Shown here piece by piece: positions 8,791 through 18,127 of a DNA stretch of 20,816 nucleotides. The translations under genes and the position numbers were made by a program. This DNA is from Penium margaritaceum (Eukaryota; Streptophyta; Zygnematophyceae; Desmidiales; Peniaceae), in assembly GCA_023375785.1 (NCBI GenBank), contig SZWC01000037.1:211820-232635 (forward strand), in the 5' to 3' direction. A model generated the notes under the pieces. It did not search any database and had not been told where the DNA came from. It saw nothing but the letters and a program-made list of their open reading frames with translations. Position 1 is the stretch's first letter, and every line of letters begins with the position of its first letter.

Positions 8791-9346
8791 TGTTGCTTTA
8801 TGGCATGTTGTGACCTCTGGCCTCGTTGCACACACTCCACCAACACTGTTGCAGGTGACTAAGTCAGAGACCTGCGCCTAGACAGCGCTCATACCAGGAT
8901 GGAGGACAAGCGGACAGGTGATGGTGTAGAGAGGAATGACACATCGTGACCAGCTGCTGGACAGATGAGCCATGGTGTGGCTCAATCACAAGTCGTCAAC
9001 CTCACGTGCATTTTCATATGCATGCGTGCACAACTGGTCATGAGCATAACCGAGTTCACTCTACAGCCAGATGGTTGCTTGGCAAAAGACCTCCTTTGTG
9101 GTAGGTAAATGCTGTGAGTAGGTGGGGTCGAATCCACCAGGCTCGACGGTGGCGAGCGAGATCGAGCCCGTTGCTCTTTTGCTCGCCACCACCGGCCCGT
9201 AACACCCCTGTGGCTCGTTACCCACCTAACTTTCTTGTTCACTTCAACTTTCACGCATGTCTTCGCAATGGCTGCTACAGACCTCATGCATGGTCGCCTC
9301 CTTGCACAAGTCTAGCTATCACTTGCTGGTCTGGCACAGCAACTAC
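8791..9346 (+). repeat. 5' LTR of E3
   Basis: Starts TGTTGCTTTATGG. It matches the 3' LTR for exactly 547 positions to GGCAC (9337), after which only this copy continues with AGCAAC, the inverted complement of the LTR start TGTTGCT. The true end is therefore at about 9343-9346, next to the primer site. A perfect 10-bp inverted repeat, GGTGGCGAGC at 9148-9157 and its complement at 9181-9190, could form a hairpin in the transcript and is kept in the 3' copy. A smaller hairpin, GGTGG/CCACC, lies at 9121-9138. Confidence 0.9.
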
Positions 9347-9358
9347 TAGTATCAGAGC
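9347..9358 (+). promoter_or_regulatory. Primer-binding site of E3 (initiator-Met tRNA type)
   Basis: TAGTATCAGAGC directly after the LTR end has one mismatch (G to A at position 2) to the TGGTATCAGAGC site typical of plant copia elements. It would anneal the tRNA 3' end to start minus-strand DNA synthesis. Confidence 0.85.
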
Positions 9359-10371
9359 GGCGTGAAAGCCACCATTCGATTCTGTGACACCCTCTCTCCA
9401 TCGCACATCTGCTCTCTCGCAACCGTGCACCGGCCACACTACAGCACGCTGCCTTAGAGTGCTATTTTGGATAGGACTAGGAGGGACCTTGTCAATGTCT
9501 CCTCTCGTCCTTGCATCTATGGAGCACCACCTGTAGAGGGTTGCAACTCACAGGCTATAGATCTCTTGCCATAGACTACAGCTGTCTCAACATCCAACTT
9601 CAACATATGACCCCACCAAAGCACAACAAGCAACGTTGCAGCTGACAGCTCCTCTTTATTCCTTCCCAGCAGATTTGCGAGAGCAGCAACTGGAGGAGAC
9701 TGGGCAGCTGCTGGCTTCTGCTCTAGGCAGCTTTCGTCTAGGCTGCTCGCGTCCAGACTGCTCACGTCCTAGTTTTCAGAGCAGGAGTCTGCTCCAGTCT
9801 GCTCAGCTCCAAGTTGCTCATGTCCATGCTGCTCACGTTCGCTGCTCACGTCATCTCAAGCTCCAACCTCCCTGAAGCTCTGCTTCAAGTTGCACCCACG
9901 CCACGGTGGCGGACACTCCTACCCTTGCTTGTGCCCTTCCAGCAACGTCCGAAGGTAGCCCTCAGGCATCAGCCCCTAGCTTTCAGCCCTAAGGCCGAAC
10001 CGACTGTAGGGGCGGCCGTTGAGTAGGAGGAGGTGGGAGGCTTGCGCCTGCAGCTGTGAGCCGCCGCGTTTTGTCGTCGCTCCTCACGGCCTCGGCAGAC
10101 TGTCTCCCAACTGCAGCAGCAGTAGCAAGCAGCGCTAGCCGCTTGACCAGCAGTAGCCAGCAGTAGCAAGCACGTGGCAGTGGTGGCGGCAACTCCACAT
10201 TGCTGCACACAACAGTAGTAGCAAAGAAGCAGCAGCAGATCCAACAGCAACCCAATAGCACCGACAGCAGCAGTGCCATCGCCTTGTGGTGTTGTTGTCG
10301 TCACGCTGGCGCAAGCTGGTGTGAACGACGAGTCGAGGCTGCCTCAACACCACGCGTGTCGTCACACAGGC
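9359..10371 (+). other. E3 leader with tandem and CAG-rich repeats
   Basis: About 1 kb between the primer site and the first plausible gag codon, with no coding frame that I trust. 9741-9855 holds degenerate 15-bp units built on CTGCTCACGTCCA (starts at 9741, 9756, 9797, 9812, 9827, 9841, with a spacer at 9771-9796). 10105-10290 is rich in CAG and TAG trinucleotides. The short open frames on both strands here are compositional. The leader may carry packaging or translation signals, but I see none directly. Confidence 0.6.
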
Positions 10372-11052
10372 ATGAGCGGTGATCGCGAATCCGAGCCGGT
10401 CGCCGCCACATCTGCGGGTGCATCTCATCGTCATTTGGTAAGCGTCTCCCTACCTCACTCTCCCGGGGGGGATCCGTTTTGGCGGGATGCTTCAGATCTT
10501 GTTGCAGACCAGGCGGACCCATCACCTACACAAGACATTGTACATCTTGTCAGTGCACTCACACGCACGACATCTGCTCTCATTGATGCCGCAACAGCAA
10601 CTGCAGCCACTTTTGCCGCTACTGCTAGAGCGTCGCGTGCTCCTACCTCCACGTCGGCAGGGCGAGCTACTGACGCTTACACAGAAGTAGCAACTGCTGT
10701 TGGTCCCATTGCGGCAGCGGTAGCTAACATAGCCACATAGGTTTCTGCCGCAACATCCTCCATTGCCTCTGCCATAGCAGCTGCTGCATCAGTAACATCA
10801 GCAGCTGTAGTCTCTATCCGTAGCTCTACAGCAGCAGCAGTCACAGCATCGTCGTTGGCTCCCTCAACTGCTTCTAGCCTCATCACGGCGTTGGTCTCCA
10901 TCACATCCGTCTTCATCACCTTCTGTGCTTCCTGCACCACCGGAATCCTTGCTCTGGCGGTGCCCATCGTCTCCACCGTCTCCGTCCTATCTGCCTCCGC
11001 GGCGGCTGCTATTCCTCCTCTCCTTGTGTTTCTCCGCAGCCCGTCCTCTTGA
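10372..11052 (+). pseudogene. E3 gag-region N-terminal frame (Ala/Ser/Thr-rich)
   Basis: A frame opens at ATG 10372 (MSGDRESEPVAATSAG), with G at -3, and runs to TGA at 11050-11052, interrupted only by TAG at 10738-10740. The product would be Ala/Ser/Thr-rich with helical heptad-like stretches (DIVHLVSALTRTTSALI) and no named domain. It precedes the capsid-like frame that starts at 11246. I infer that it is the N-terminal part of Gag or a small separate leader protein. The 11053-11245 interval has no continuing frame and could hide a frameshift or intron. The antisense open frame over the same bases is a mirror effect of the Ala-rich codons. Confidence 0.45.
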
Positions 11053-11245
11053 CCTTATTTGCTGCATTCTGTATCTGCTTGCATTCTTCTTTTGCCTGCT
11101 GCGGGTGGCTTGACCTGCCTGACTTGAGGTGGTCTATCCTACAGCATATTCATCGTTTGCCTCAGGCAACCCCATATTTTCCACGCCCACTGGGGCTGGG
11201 AAAACTCTGCCGAAATCTGTCCGGCAGAGCCCGCGCGTCGTCACC

Positions 11246-12719
11246 ATGCCTGGTGACGACTAGTCAGTCATTGCTACTCTTCAGTGCCAGCTGGCCCTCG
11301 CTCACAAGGCCCAGCAGGAAGCTGAGGACCGTCTTAAGATTGGTGAAGACAATCGCACTGCTTTTGCTGATGAAGTGGCCGCTATTGTGCTTTGCCGCCT
11401 CCCTGCTGCGTCAGTGGTTCCCCCTGCCGGGACCACTCTCCCCACTGGCACCACTTCTGCCTCTAGCACCTCTGCTGCTCCGCACACTGACACTACCGCT
11501 GCGGCTACCAAACCGCCTACGCTTCGCCAGCATGACATCTTTTCTCAGCCACCTGTGCTTACCTGTGCCCTTGCGTTCTCTTCTTGGGAAGTGCGCTTCA
11601 GCGCCTGGGCTCAAGGAGAGCAGCTGTGGGAGTACTACTCCCTGGGCGTTGCTCCCTTCATAGAGGTTGCTGCTGAGTCTGCCCGTGCAGTTCGCGCGCT
11701 CATCGCCACTGCTCCTGAGTCATTGATTGATGATGTTGGCACCTTCTATGCTAATCCCGCTACCCAGCGCTTGCTGATCTTGTTGGCGCATACTCCATGC
11801 TGCGTCACCGTACCACTGTCACTAGCCAAGCTGCACAGAGCGCGCTTACGGTCCAATTTAACACGCTCCTCATGCGTGTTGATGAGACAGCCGATGCCTA
11901 CTGGGCTCGTGGTCTCAAGCTCCTTCGTGAGGTTGACAAAGCCGCACCTGGCCATCTCGCCGCCGTTTTGACCATGGTCAACGGTCTTATCCCTGAGCTG
12001 TCCGATCTTCTTCGCAAAGTCAAACCGGATGAGCTAGAGCGTCTTGCAGCGTAGCCAGTTCCCCCAAAGTCACCCCCTAAATTTGGTGCTCTGTGGGACT
12101 TCACGTCAGAGCGTCTTGTGGCTTGGTGGACGAGCCTCAAGAACAATCGCCTCCACCGCTCTGCAGACACTGGTGTTACAACTCTTACCATTGCTGTTGC
12201 ACCCTCTTTTGCTTCCACTCCTTCCCTTGCCTTCGCCACCACCTCTGCGGCTCCGTCTTCGTCCTCACCTGCCTCTGCTCTCACCTCCCAAGGTCGTGGA
12301 AAGAGCAAGGGGAAGGGCAAGGGCAAGTGCAAGGACAAGGGTGCTGCAGCTTCCTTGCGGGATCCGGGTGCTGTTGTCTGTTGGAACCGTGGCTCTACTA
12401 AGCATTCTGCTCAGACTTGCGTAGCTCCTCCGGATGACCTCCGCCTTGCTCGAGCCATGCGCGCTCACTGGGCCCGCACCTCCAACTCTTCTGCACCATC
12501 GTCCTCTGGTGCCGGTGGTGCATCACGCTCTCCCTTCGCCCTCCTGGCTCAGGCTCACGCCGCCTCCGGTGTGACCTCTTCTCCGACTTCTGGCCCCTAT
12601 CTTTGGGGCTAGCCACCTCCTTACGGCGCCCTTGTGTATTCTGGCCCCCCGTCATCAGCCTACACCGCTCCATCATGGTTACCCTCTTCCACCGGCACGT
12701 CTACTCCATCTCTACGTCT
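11246..12719 (+). pseudogene. E3 gag: capsid-like domain and zinc knuckle
   Basis: ATG 11246 sits in GTCACCATGC, a good eukaryotic start context. The frame reads MPGDD, a TAG (11261-11263), then a Gln/Glu/Ala-rich coiled-coil-like stretch (LALAHKAQQEAEDRLK). The capsid-like region includes SWEVRFSAWAQGEQLWEYY and, after a frame change near 11770-11790, SALTVQFNTLLMRVDETADAYW and GHLAAVLTMVNGLIPEL. Further ambers lie at 12052-12054 and 12610-12612. A Lys/Gly-rich basic tract (GRGKSKGKGKGK, about 12292) precedes a retroviral-type knuckle, CWNRGSTKHSAQTC (near 12379), in which the second Cys of CX2CX4HX4C is Arg (CGT for TGT). Gag would form the virus-like particle and bind RNA. The frame changes again between about 12660 and 12720. 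Confidence 0.75.
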
Positions 12720-13430
12720 GTGAATGGCGATCGTGGTGATCGCGAGCGCCACCTTGAGCAGTCCCTCCTCTAGCTGCTTCGCCTTCGCGATCAGGGAGGT
12801 GAGAGTGTTGCATCGATGGCCAGAGGTCTTGCGTGTGAAACTGATTGTGTCCGTGGTGATGCTCTCGGTCACGTTCTGGGTTCCATGTGTGCATATGTTC
12901 CCTGGATTGAGTGTTGGCAGACCGACATTCTCCCTCGCGGTTTGTCCCTCTGGCCCTTGTCCTCGTCAGTCGTCGCCACTTTTGCCATGTCCACTGTGCT
13001 CCCTTCCCTCCGTGTGTCTCACGGTGTCTGGGTCCTTGACTCCGGGGCCACTCACCACATGACCTCTGTGCGTTCCTCGTTTGTCTCGTTTGGTCCCGTT
13101 GGTTCTGTCCGCTTTGTTTGTACCGGGTCTGGACAGTTGCTGCCTGTTCAGGGTGTGGGCGTCGTGCGCTTTGTTGAACCGAGCGATGCCTTGTACCTGC
13201 CTCATATTCTGTATGTGCCTTCACTAGAACTCAGCCTGTTGTCTGTGCCATCGCTGGATGATCAAGGTATGGACTTCACTGCTTGCCGTGGTGTCGGCAA
13301 CGTTTGTCTCAGTTCCACTCAATGTACTGTGCTCTGTGGTGTGAAATGTGGCCAACTCTATTGTGTTCCTTTGCACGCCCCTTCCGATCTTGCTGGCGAT
13401 GTTGCTCTTGCTCACGTTGCCCCCTCTCTC
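12720..13430 (+). pseudogene. E3 pol: protease region
   Basis: In one frame, from NGDRGDRERHLEQ through TAG 12771-12773 to the aspartic-protease signature VLDSGATHHMTS (about 13035), followed by VRFVEPSDALYLPHILYVP and LSLLSVPSLDDQG, the usual tail of copia protease (flap region and hydrophobic motif). The D-S-G catalytic triplet is intact. Protease would cleave the Gag-Pol polyprotein. Frame and spacing run straight into pre-integrase. Confidence 0.85.
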
Positions 13431-14380
13431 GCTCCTGACCTTGTGTGGCTCTTGCATCGCCGTCTTGGTCATGTCCACACAGATGCCCTTCACAGTATGT
13501 TGCGTCTCCAGCCCGCTCTTGGTCTCTCGCCCTCCACCTTCCCTGCCCCTTGTCCACCTGAGTGCCTTGACTGTGCACAAGGCAAAATGCATAGCTCTCC
13601 TTTTTCTCCTTCTGACTCACCCTGCATACATCCCCTGGATCGTGTGCATGCCGTCGTCATGGGACCTTTGCCTCATGACCTCTTAGGCGACTGTGGTCGC
13701 TATGTCTTGTGCATTACCGATGATTTTTCTCACTTTCGCTGGGTGTTTGCTCTTCGTTAGAAAAGCGACGTCTGTTCTGTCCTTGAGACCTGGCTTGTTT
13801 AGGCCGAGCGTGCCTGTTAGCGGTCGCTGCGCATCTTTCGTAGCGACCATGGTGGTGAATTCCTTGGTCCTACCGCTCGTCTACTCAAGTCTCGTGGGAT
13901 GTTCCTGGAGACGTCGGCTCCTTACACACCCTAGCAAAACGGTGTTTCTGAGCGTTGGAATCGGACCCTTGCCGATGGTGTCCCCACGCTTCTATCTGAG
14001 TCTGGTCTGCCGCCGCTCTTTGCCTTCGAAGCCATGTGCTATATGGCATGGGTATGGAACCGTGTCCCGCATGGTCCCCTTCCCCGCACCGTTACACCCT
14101 TTGAGCGCTGGCATGGTTGTCTTGCTGATCTGCACCTCGCTCGGGTTTGGGGATGCATTGCGTCTGTCTGGCTTCCAGAGGATCTTCGTGATGGGAAAAT
14201 GTCCCCATGCGGTCGTCTCTGCCCCTTTCTCGGCGTCTCAGCATAGTCCAAAGCCTGGCGTTTTTGGGATCCTATCCGGCAACGTGTCGTCGAGTCTCGC
14301 AATACTTTGTTCTTTGAGTCTGTCTTCCTTCACGATCTCGATCGCCTGCCTCCTGCCTCCTCCCTCCTGCCTCTTTTTTG
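13431..14380 (+). pseudogene. E3 pol: pre-integrase and integrase
   Basis: Pre-integrase WLLHRRLGHV (about 13446) with the His and CLDCAQGKM Cys pairs makes the HHCC zinc module. The core has CITDDFSHF (first Asp), FRSDHGGEFLG (second Asp) and QNGVSERWN (Glu), so the DDE residues are all present. The C-terminal region has the conserved sequence RVWGCIASVW and FWDP near 14265. The frame is interrupted by TAG at 13758-13760, 13800-13802, 13818-13820, 13932-13934 and 14244-14246 and by no other stop. At 13932 the amber replaces the first Gln of the canonical QQNGV. Integrase would insert the cDNA into host DNA. This copy could give a full product only with suppression of five stops. Confidence 0.9.
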
Positions 14381-14879
14381 GGTGAGGGGGGATGTCGGGC
14401 TTGCCGGTCTTGCAGTCCCTGTTGCTACACCGCAGCTCTCACCCTCGGTGCAGTCCTCGTCGTCAGGGTCTGTCCCTACCTTCTGTGTCTTCCTCCTCTG
14501 ACGTGTCGCCGAGCCCCTCTTACATACCCTCGTCACCCAGCACTGACGCTGTCCAGTCTACCTCGTCTCCCGCTGTCTCGTCCAGCCCAGGCACACCTCC
14601 CGCTGCTCCTTCACCTGCAGTCTCTCCCATCCAGACGCCTGACCCGTCTCCGCCTGTCCCCACTGGTTTTGCTCCTGTGTCACCCTTTGTCCGGGGTGGA
14701 CGTCTTCATGCCTTACCCAACCGTCCTACCACTTCCACCACTTCGGCACGTCCTCACTCGTCTCAATCTGTGCCTCATCCCTCTCTCTTGCCTGTTCTTC
14801 CCACCGACATGGAGGCACTGGGCTTGGCTACTGGATCGTCCATCCCAGTTCTCCCCTCGGCTATACGCTCCTCATCTCA
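14381..14879 (+). pseudogene. E3 pol: Ser/Pro-rich integrase-RT linker
   Basis: After a frame change in the G/T-rich stretch at about 14375-14390, the frame 14392-14994 reads Ser/Pro/Thr-rich repeats (SPSTDAVQSTSSPAVSSSPG, AAPSPAVSPIQTPDPSPP), the low-complexity spacer seen in the same place in E2 and E4. It leaves this frame before RT, so another shift lies at about 14800-14880. Confidence 0.7.
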
Positions 14880-15665
14880 GAGCATAAGCGGGCTCTGGAC
14901 GCAGCTGTATTTTGCAGCACTGCCAAGTGTCACGCCACGTTGGTCACTACAGCCCTGCCTTCTGAGCCGACCACTGTGCGTCAAGCCCGCGTAGCCTCCG
15001 ACTCCCAGCAGTGGGAAGCTGCCATGCATGACGAGCTCAACACCCTTGAAGCTCATTCAGTCTATGAGCTTGTTGACCTACCACTTGGGCGCAAAGCCAT
15101 CGACGCTCGTTGGGTCTTTCGGCGCAAGTACAAGCCCGACGGTGCACTCGAGAAATACAAGGCACGCCTCACTGCCAAGGGGTTCTCCCAGATTCCTGGC
15201 GGTGACTTCGACGAGACGTTCGTACCGGTTGGGCGGCATACCACTGCCAGAGCCCTGTTGAGTCTTGTGGCCCACCACGAATGGGAGCTAGAACAGATGG
15301 ATGTGAACAATGCGTTCCTCCATGGAAATTTGGATGAGGAGATCTACATGGTTCAGCCTCCCGGATTCTCTGACGGCAAAGACCGAGTCTGGCGACTGCG
15401 AAAGGACCTCTATGACCTGAAACAGTCGCCACGGTGCTGGAACCAAGAGATTACGTCCACTCTTGAGAAAGGAGGGTACCAACGGAGTACGGTGGATCCA
15501 TCGCTCTTTGTTTGTCCACCCTCTGCTCCATTTGTTTCTGTCCTTGTGTACGTGGATGATCTGCTGATAGCATCTCCCAGTCAGACAGCTGTCCATGCAG
15601 TGAAAAAGCTCCTACATGCTACGTACAAGATGAAAGACTTGGGCCCTACTCGTGTTTTCCTTAGG
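14880..15665 (+). pseudogene. E3 pol: reverse transcriptase
   Basis: One open frame from EHKRALDAAV (14880) carries the copia RT blocks in order: YELVDLPLGRKAIDARWVF, KYKARLTAKGFSQ, QMDVNNAFLHG (first catalytic Asp), EEIYMVQPPGF, DLYDLKQSPRCWN, the active site YVDDLLIA (about 15550) and YKMKDLG. All three catalytic Asp residues are present and no stop interrupts the domain. The frame shifts by one at about 15655-15665 (an extra base in TTCCTTAGGCATG) into the RNase H frame. RT copies the genomic RNA into cDNA within the particle. Apart from the shift this is the best preserved RT in the window. Confidence 0.92.
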
Positions 15666-16533
15666 CATGGAACTTGAGCGTGATCGTTCTCGTCGGACGC
15701 TCCATGTTCACCAGGCTGCATATGTTCGCAGTCTGGGGGAGTGGTTTGCCACACTCCTGGAGTCCACACCCTCTGCATCCATGCCCATGACCCCAGCAGG
15801 TCAGAGGCTGCTAAAGACACTGGATGTGTCTAAGCTGGGGGAGACAGTCGATGTGACCGACTATCTCCTAGTCATTGGGTCACTGATGTACCTGGCGACC
15901 ACGACCAGGGCAGATGTCGCCTTCTCCGTGAACTTCCTGGCTCAGTTCTCCCAGGCTCCCCAAGCTCGACACATGGAGGCTGCACTGTGCGTCGTCCGAT
16001 ACGCCCTCTCCACTGCACGCACTGGGTTGTGCTATCGTGCACAACCATCTGTTGTTGTGGATGGATACACGGACATCGACTGGGCACATGACATTGACGC
16101 ACGCAGCCGCACGGGTTACATCTTCCTCGTTGGCAGGACCGCAGCGTCGTGGAAGAGTGGTAAGCAGAGTTGTGTGGCACGCAGCTTAAGTGAGGCAAAG
16201 TATGTTGTCCTAGGTGCAGGCACTTGCGAGAGTGCGTGGCTATGTCGCTTGCTACAGCAGCTTGGCGTCCCCATCCGCTGTATCACCTTGCGCTGTGACA
16301 ATCAAAGCACTAAGGCAGTTGCTGAACATGATGGCATGCATCATACACGCACAAAGCAAATCAGTGTTGGGCATCATTTTGTGCGCGAGCATATTGCTGC
16401 AGGTGATGTTCAGGTTGTCTGGGTTGACACAAGACAACAACGCGCCGATTTCCTGACAAAGGCACTCAGCAGCAACGTCTTCAAGGCTGCTCTACATGCT
16501 GTTGGACTGTTGTGCCCGTGTGATCCTGTGTGA
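15652..16533 (+). pseudogene. E3 pol: RT connection and RNase H, polyprotein end
   Basis: The open frame continues from GMELERDRSRRTLHVHQ through SLMYLATTTRADVAFSVNFL (connection) to RNase H: VDGYTDIDWA (first Asp), SLSEAKYVVLGAG (Glu), RCDNQSTKAVAE (second Asp), TRTKQISVGHHFVRE, VQVVWVDTRQQRADFLTKAL. It ends with TGA at 16531-16533, a normal C-terminus for copia. RNase H would degrade the RNA strand of the hybrid. It sits about 95 bp before the polypurine tract, the usual spacing. The ATG at 15652 is not a real start; this is the frameshifted continuation of RT. Confidence 0.92.
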
Positions 16534-16628
16534 ATGGCTGTGGCTAGTGCTTGTGTTGTTGTCTGTCACTTTGCGTGACCCTCGTCTGTGCATGTTCATA
16601 CGTGTCGCTGTGTGTCGGCTGCCGGTCA

Positions 16629-16636
16629 TGGGGGAG
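16629..16636 (+). promoter_or_regulatory. Polypurine tract of E3
   Basis: TGGGGGAG, preceded by A/T bases that also match E1 (ATGGGGGAG if read from 16628-16629), abuts the 3' LTR start TGTTGGTTTATGG at 16637. Confidence 0.9.
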
Positions 16637-17468
16637 TGTTGGTTTATGGCACGTTGTGACCTCTGGCCTTGTTGCACACACTCCATCAACACTGCTGCAG
16701 GTGACTAAGTCAGAGACATGCGCCCAGACAACGCTCATACCAAGATGGAGGACAAGCAGACAGGTGACGGTGCAGAGAAGAATGACACATCGTGACCAGC
16801 TGCTGGACAGATGAGCCATGGTGTGGCTCAATCACAAGTCGTCAACCTCACGTGCATTTTCATATGCATGCGTGCACAACTGGTCATGAGCATAACCGGG
16901 TTCACTCTACAGCCAGATGGTTGCTTGGCAAAATACCTACTTCGTGCTAGGTAAATGCTGTGAGTAGGTGGGGTCGAATCCACCAGGCTCGACGGTGGCG
17001 AGCGAGATCGAGCCCGNGCTCATACCAAGATGGAGGACAAGCAGACAGGTGACGGTGCAGAGAAGAATGACACATCGTGACCAGCTGCTGGACAGATGAG
17101 CCATGGTGTGGCTCAATCACAAGTCGTCAACCTCACGTGCATTTTCATATGCATGCGTGCACAACTGGTCATGAGCATAACCGGGTTCACTCTACAGCCA
17201 GATGGTTGCTTGGCAAAATACCTACTTCGTGCTAGGTAAATGCTGTGAGTAGGTGGGGTCGAATCCACCAGGCTCGACGGTGGCGAGCGAGATCGAGCCC
17301 GCTGCTCGTTTGCTCGCCACCACCGGCCCGTAACACCCCTGTGGCTCGTTACTCACCTAACTTTCTTGTTCACTTCAACTTTCACGCATGTCTTCGCCAT
17401 GGCTGCTACAGACCTCATGCATGGTTGCCTCCTTGCACAAGTGTAGTTTTCACTTGCTGGTCTGGCAC
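16637..17468 (+). repeat. 3' LTR of E3, with assembly duplication, cut by E4
   Basis: Starts TGTTGGTTTATGG and matches the 5' LTR through GGCAC at 17468. As assembled it is 832 bp because a 284-bp block is present twice around the N. Without the extra 285 positions it is exactly 547 bp, the same as the 5' LTR to that point. The last 6-9 bp expected from the 5' copy are missing because E4 begins at 17469. Confidence 0.9.
17017..17017. other. Assembly gap (single N) with duplicated flanks
   Basis: The only ambiguous base in the window. The 284 bp before it (16733-17016) and after it (17018-17301) look identical base for base. This is what results when two overlapping contig ends are placed side by side with a token gap instead of being merged. 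Confidence 0.9.
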
Positions 17469-18004
17469 TGAGAGACAACTCCTAGCACTGCTGTCGCTAG
17501 CGTGGCAATGCAAGCCAGCTAGGTAACTCACTAGCACGCACAAGTGGAGGTGAGAACAGCAAGGGGTTGGCTAGGGACACAAACACAAGTGTCAGAAGCT
17601 GCAAATGTTTGAAATGTGCAGAGAGAAATGACAACTGAGGTTTGGCCAACCTAAATAGTGCCACGGACCTAGTGGATGCACACACACACGGCGTACAACG
17701 GCGCTATTTTTCTAGCAGGACAAAACAGTGGCAAAAACACAGTTTTGGTCACAATTCCCTGCAGACACGTAAGAACGACGAGCCGTTTGAACCAGAATGG
17801 CCACGTCGACGAGATCTACATCCTGATAGGCTGCACGCCTCCGTGCTCTGACACACCACGAGTTTACACAATACGGAAATCTTCTAGGCGCCCGTCGCCA
17901 CCGGCTGCCAGCCTGCTGCCGCCGTCGCCAGTCTCAGGGATCTGCACGTGAATGCACATGAGCCGAGGGGTCACCGTAAGCTGTGTACGACACACACAAC
18001 AACA
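17469..18004 (-). repeat. 3' LTR of E4 (minus orientation)
   Basis: 536 bp from TGAGAGACA to CACAACAACA against the polypurine tract. It shares with the E2 3' LTR both the outer end (GACAACTCCTAG versus AAACTACTAGG, then CGTGGCAA) and an inner block around AGGGATCTGCAC (17937-17948 versus 4616-4627). The partner 5' LTR lies beyond the window. Confidence 0.82.
17650..17658 (-). promoter_or_regulatory. Candidate LTR core promoter (TATA) of E4
   Basis: On the minus strand this reads CTATTTAGG, followed by a block nearly identical to that downstream of the E1 TATA (3785-3794). The position within the LTR is suitable for the U3/R boundary. Confidence 0.5.
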
Positions 18005-18013
18005 CTCCCCCAT
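18005..18013 (-). promoter_or_regulatory. Polypurine tract of E4
   Basis: Reads ATGGGGGAG on the minus strand, directly before the LTR start TGTTGTTGTG. Identical to the E1 tract. Confidence 0.88.
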
Positions 18014-18127
18014 GACCGGAGGACAAAACACGTCCATGCACATGCAGACACTGACGCTATACAGAGCAAGAAACGCACAGTCGCTGCAAGCAGTAGGCAC
18101 AGCACATACAGGGTGGCACATGAGGAA

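Larger units (their letters stand above)
8791..17468 (+). mobile_element. Full-structure Ty1/copia retrotransposon E3
   Basis: Layout: 5' LTR, PBS, about 1 kb leader, gag, protease, integrase, linker, RT, RNase H, PPT, 3' LTR. It spans 8678 bp as assembled and about 8393 bp once the duplicated seam at 17017 is removed. The LTRs differ at about 26 of 547 positions by eye (near 5%, about two-thirds transitions), so the insertion is moderately old. It lies in the 5' LTR of E2 (left flank GGGTG) and its own 3' end is cut by E4. The coding frames carry at least ten amber codons and about five frame changes, so this copy is not autonomous. Confidence 0.9.

Noticed and set aside
9121..9138. tRNA T-arm or B-box-like sequence GGTGGGGTCGAATCCACC
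   Set aside because: The B box lacks one T, and no A box, anticodon arm or acceptor stem can be found around it; better seen as a small LTR hairpin.
10677..10976. Antisense open frame of about 100 codons, Ala/Met/Glu-rich
   Set aside because: Mirror image of Ala/Ser/Thr-rich sense codons in the E3 gag region; no motif, no start context or neighbour supports it.
10738..14246. UAG translated as glutamine in this organism
   Set aside because: Not preferred: E4 uses CAG for the same conserved Gln codons and has about 700 codons free of TAG, ambers also replace Trp codons, TGA replaces CGA in E2, and TAA is absent. Methylation-driven C-to-T decay explains all of these.
16733..17301. A genuine 284-bp tandem duplication in the E3 3' LTR
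   Set aside because: The copies are separated by a single N and look identical, while the paired LTRs differ by about 5%. The LTR length becomes exactly right when they are merged.
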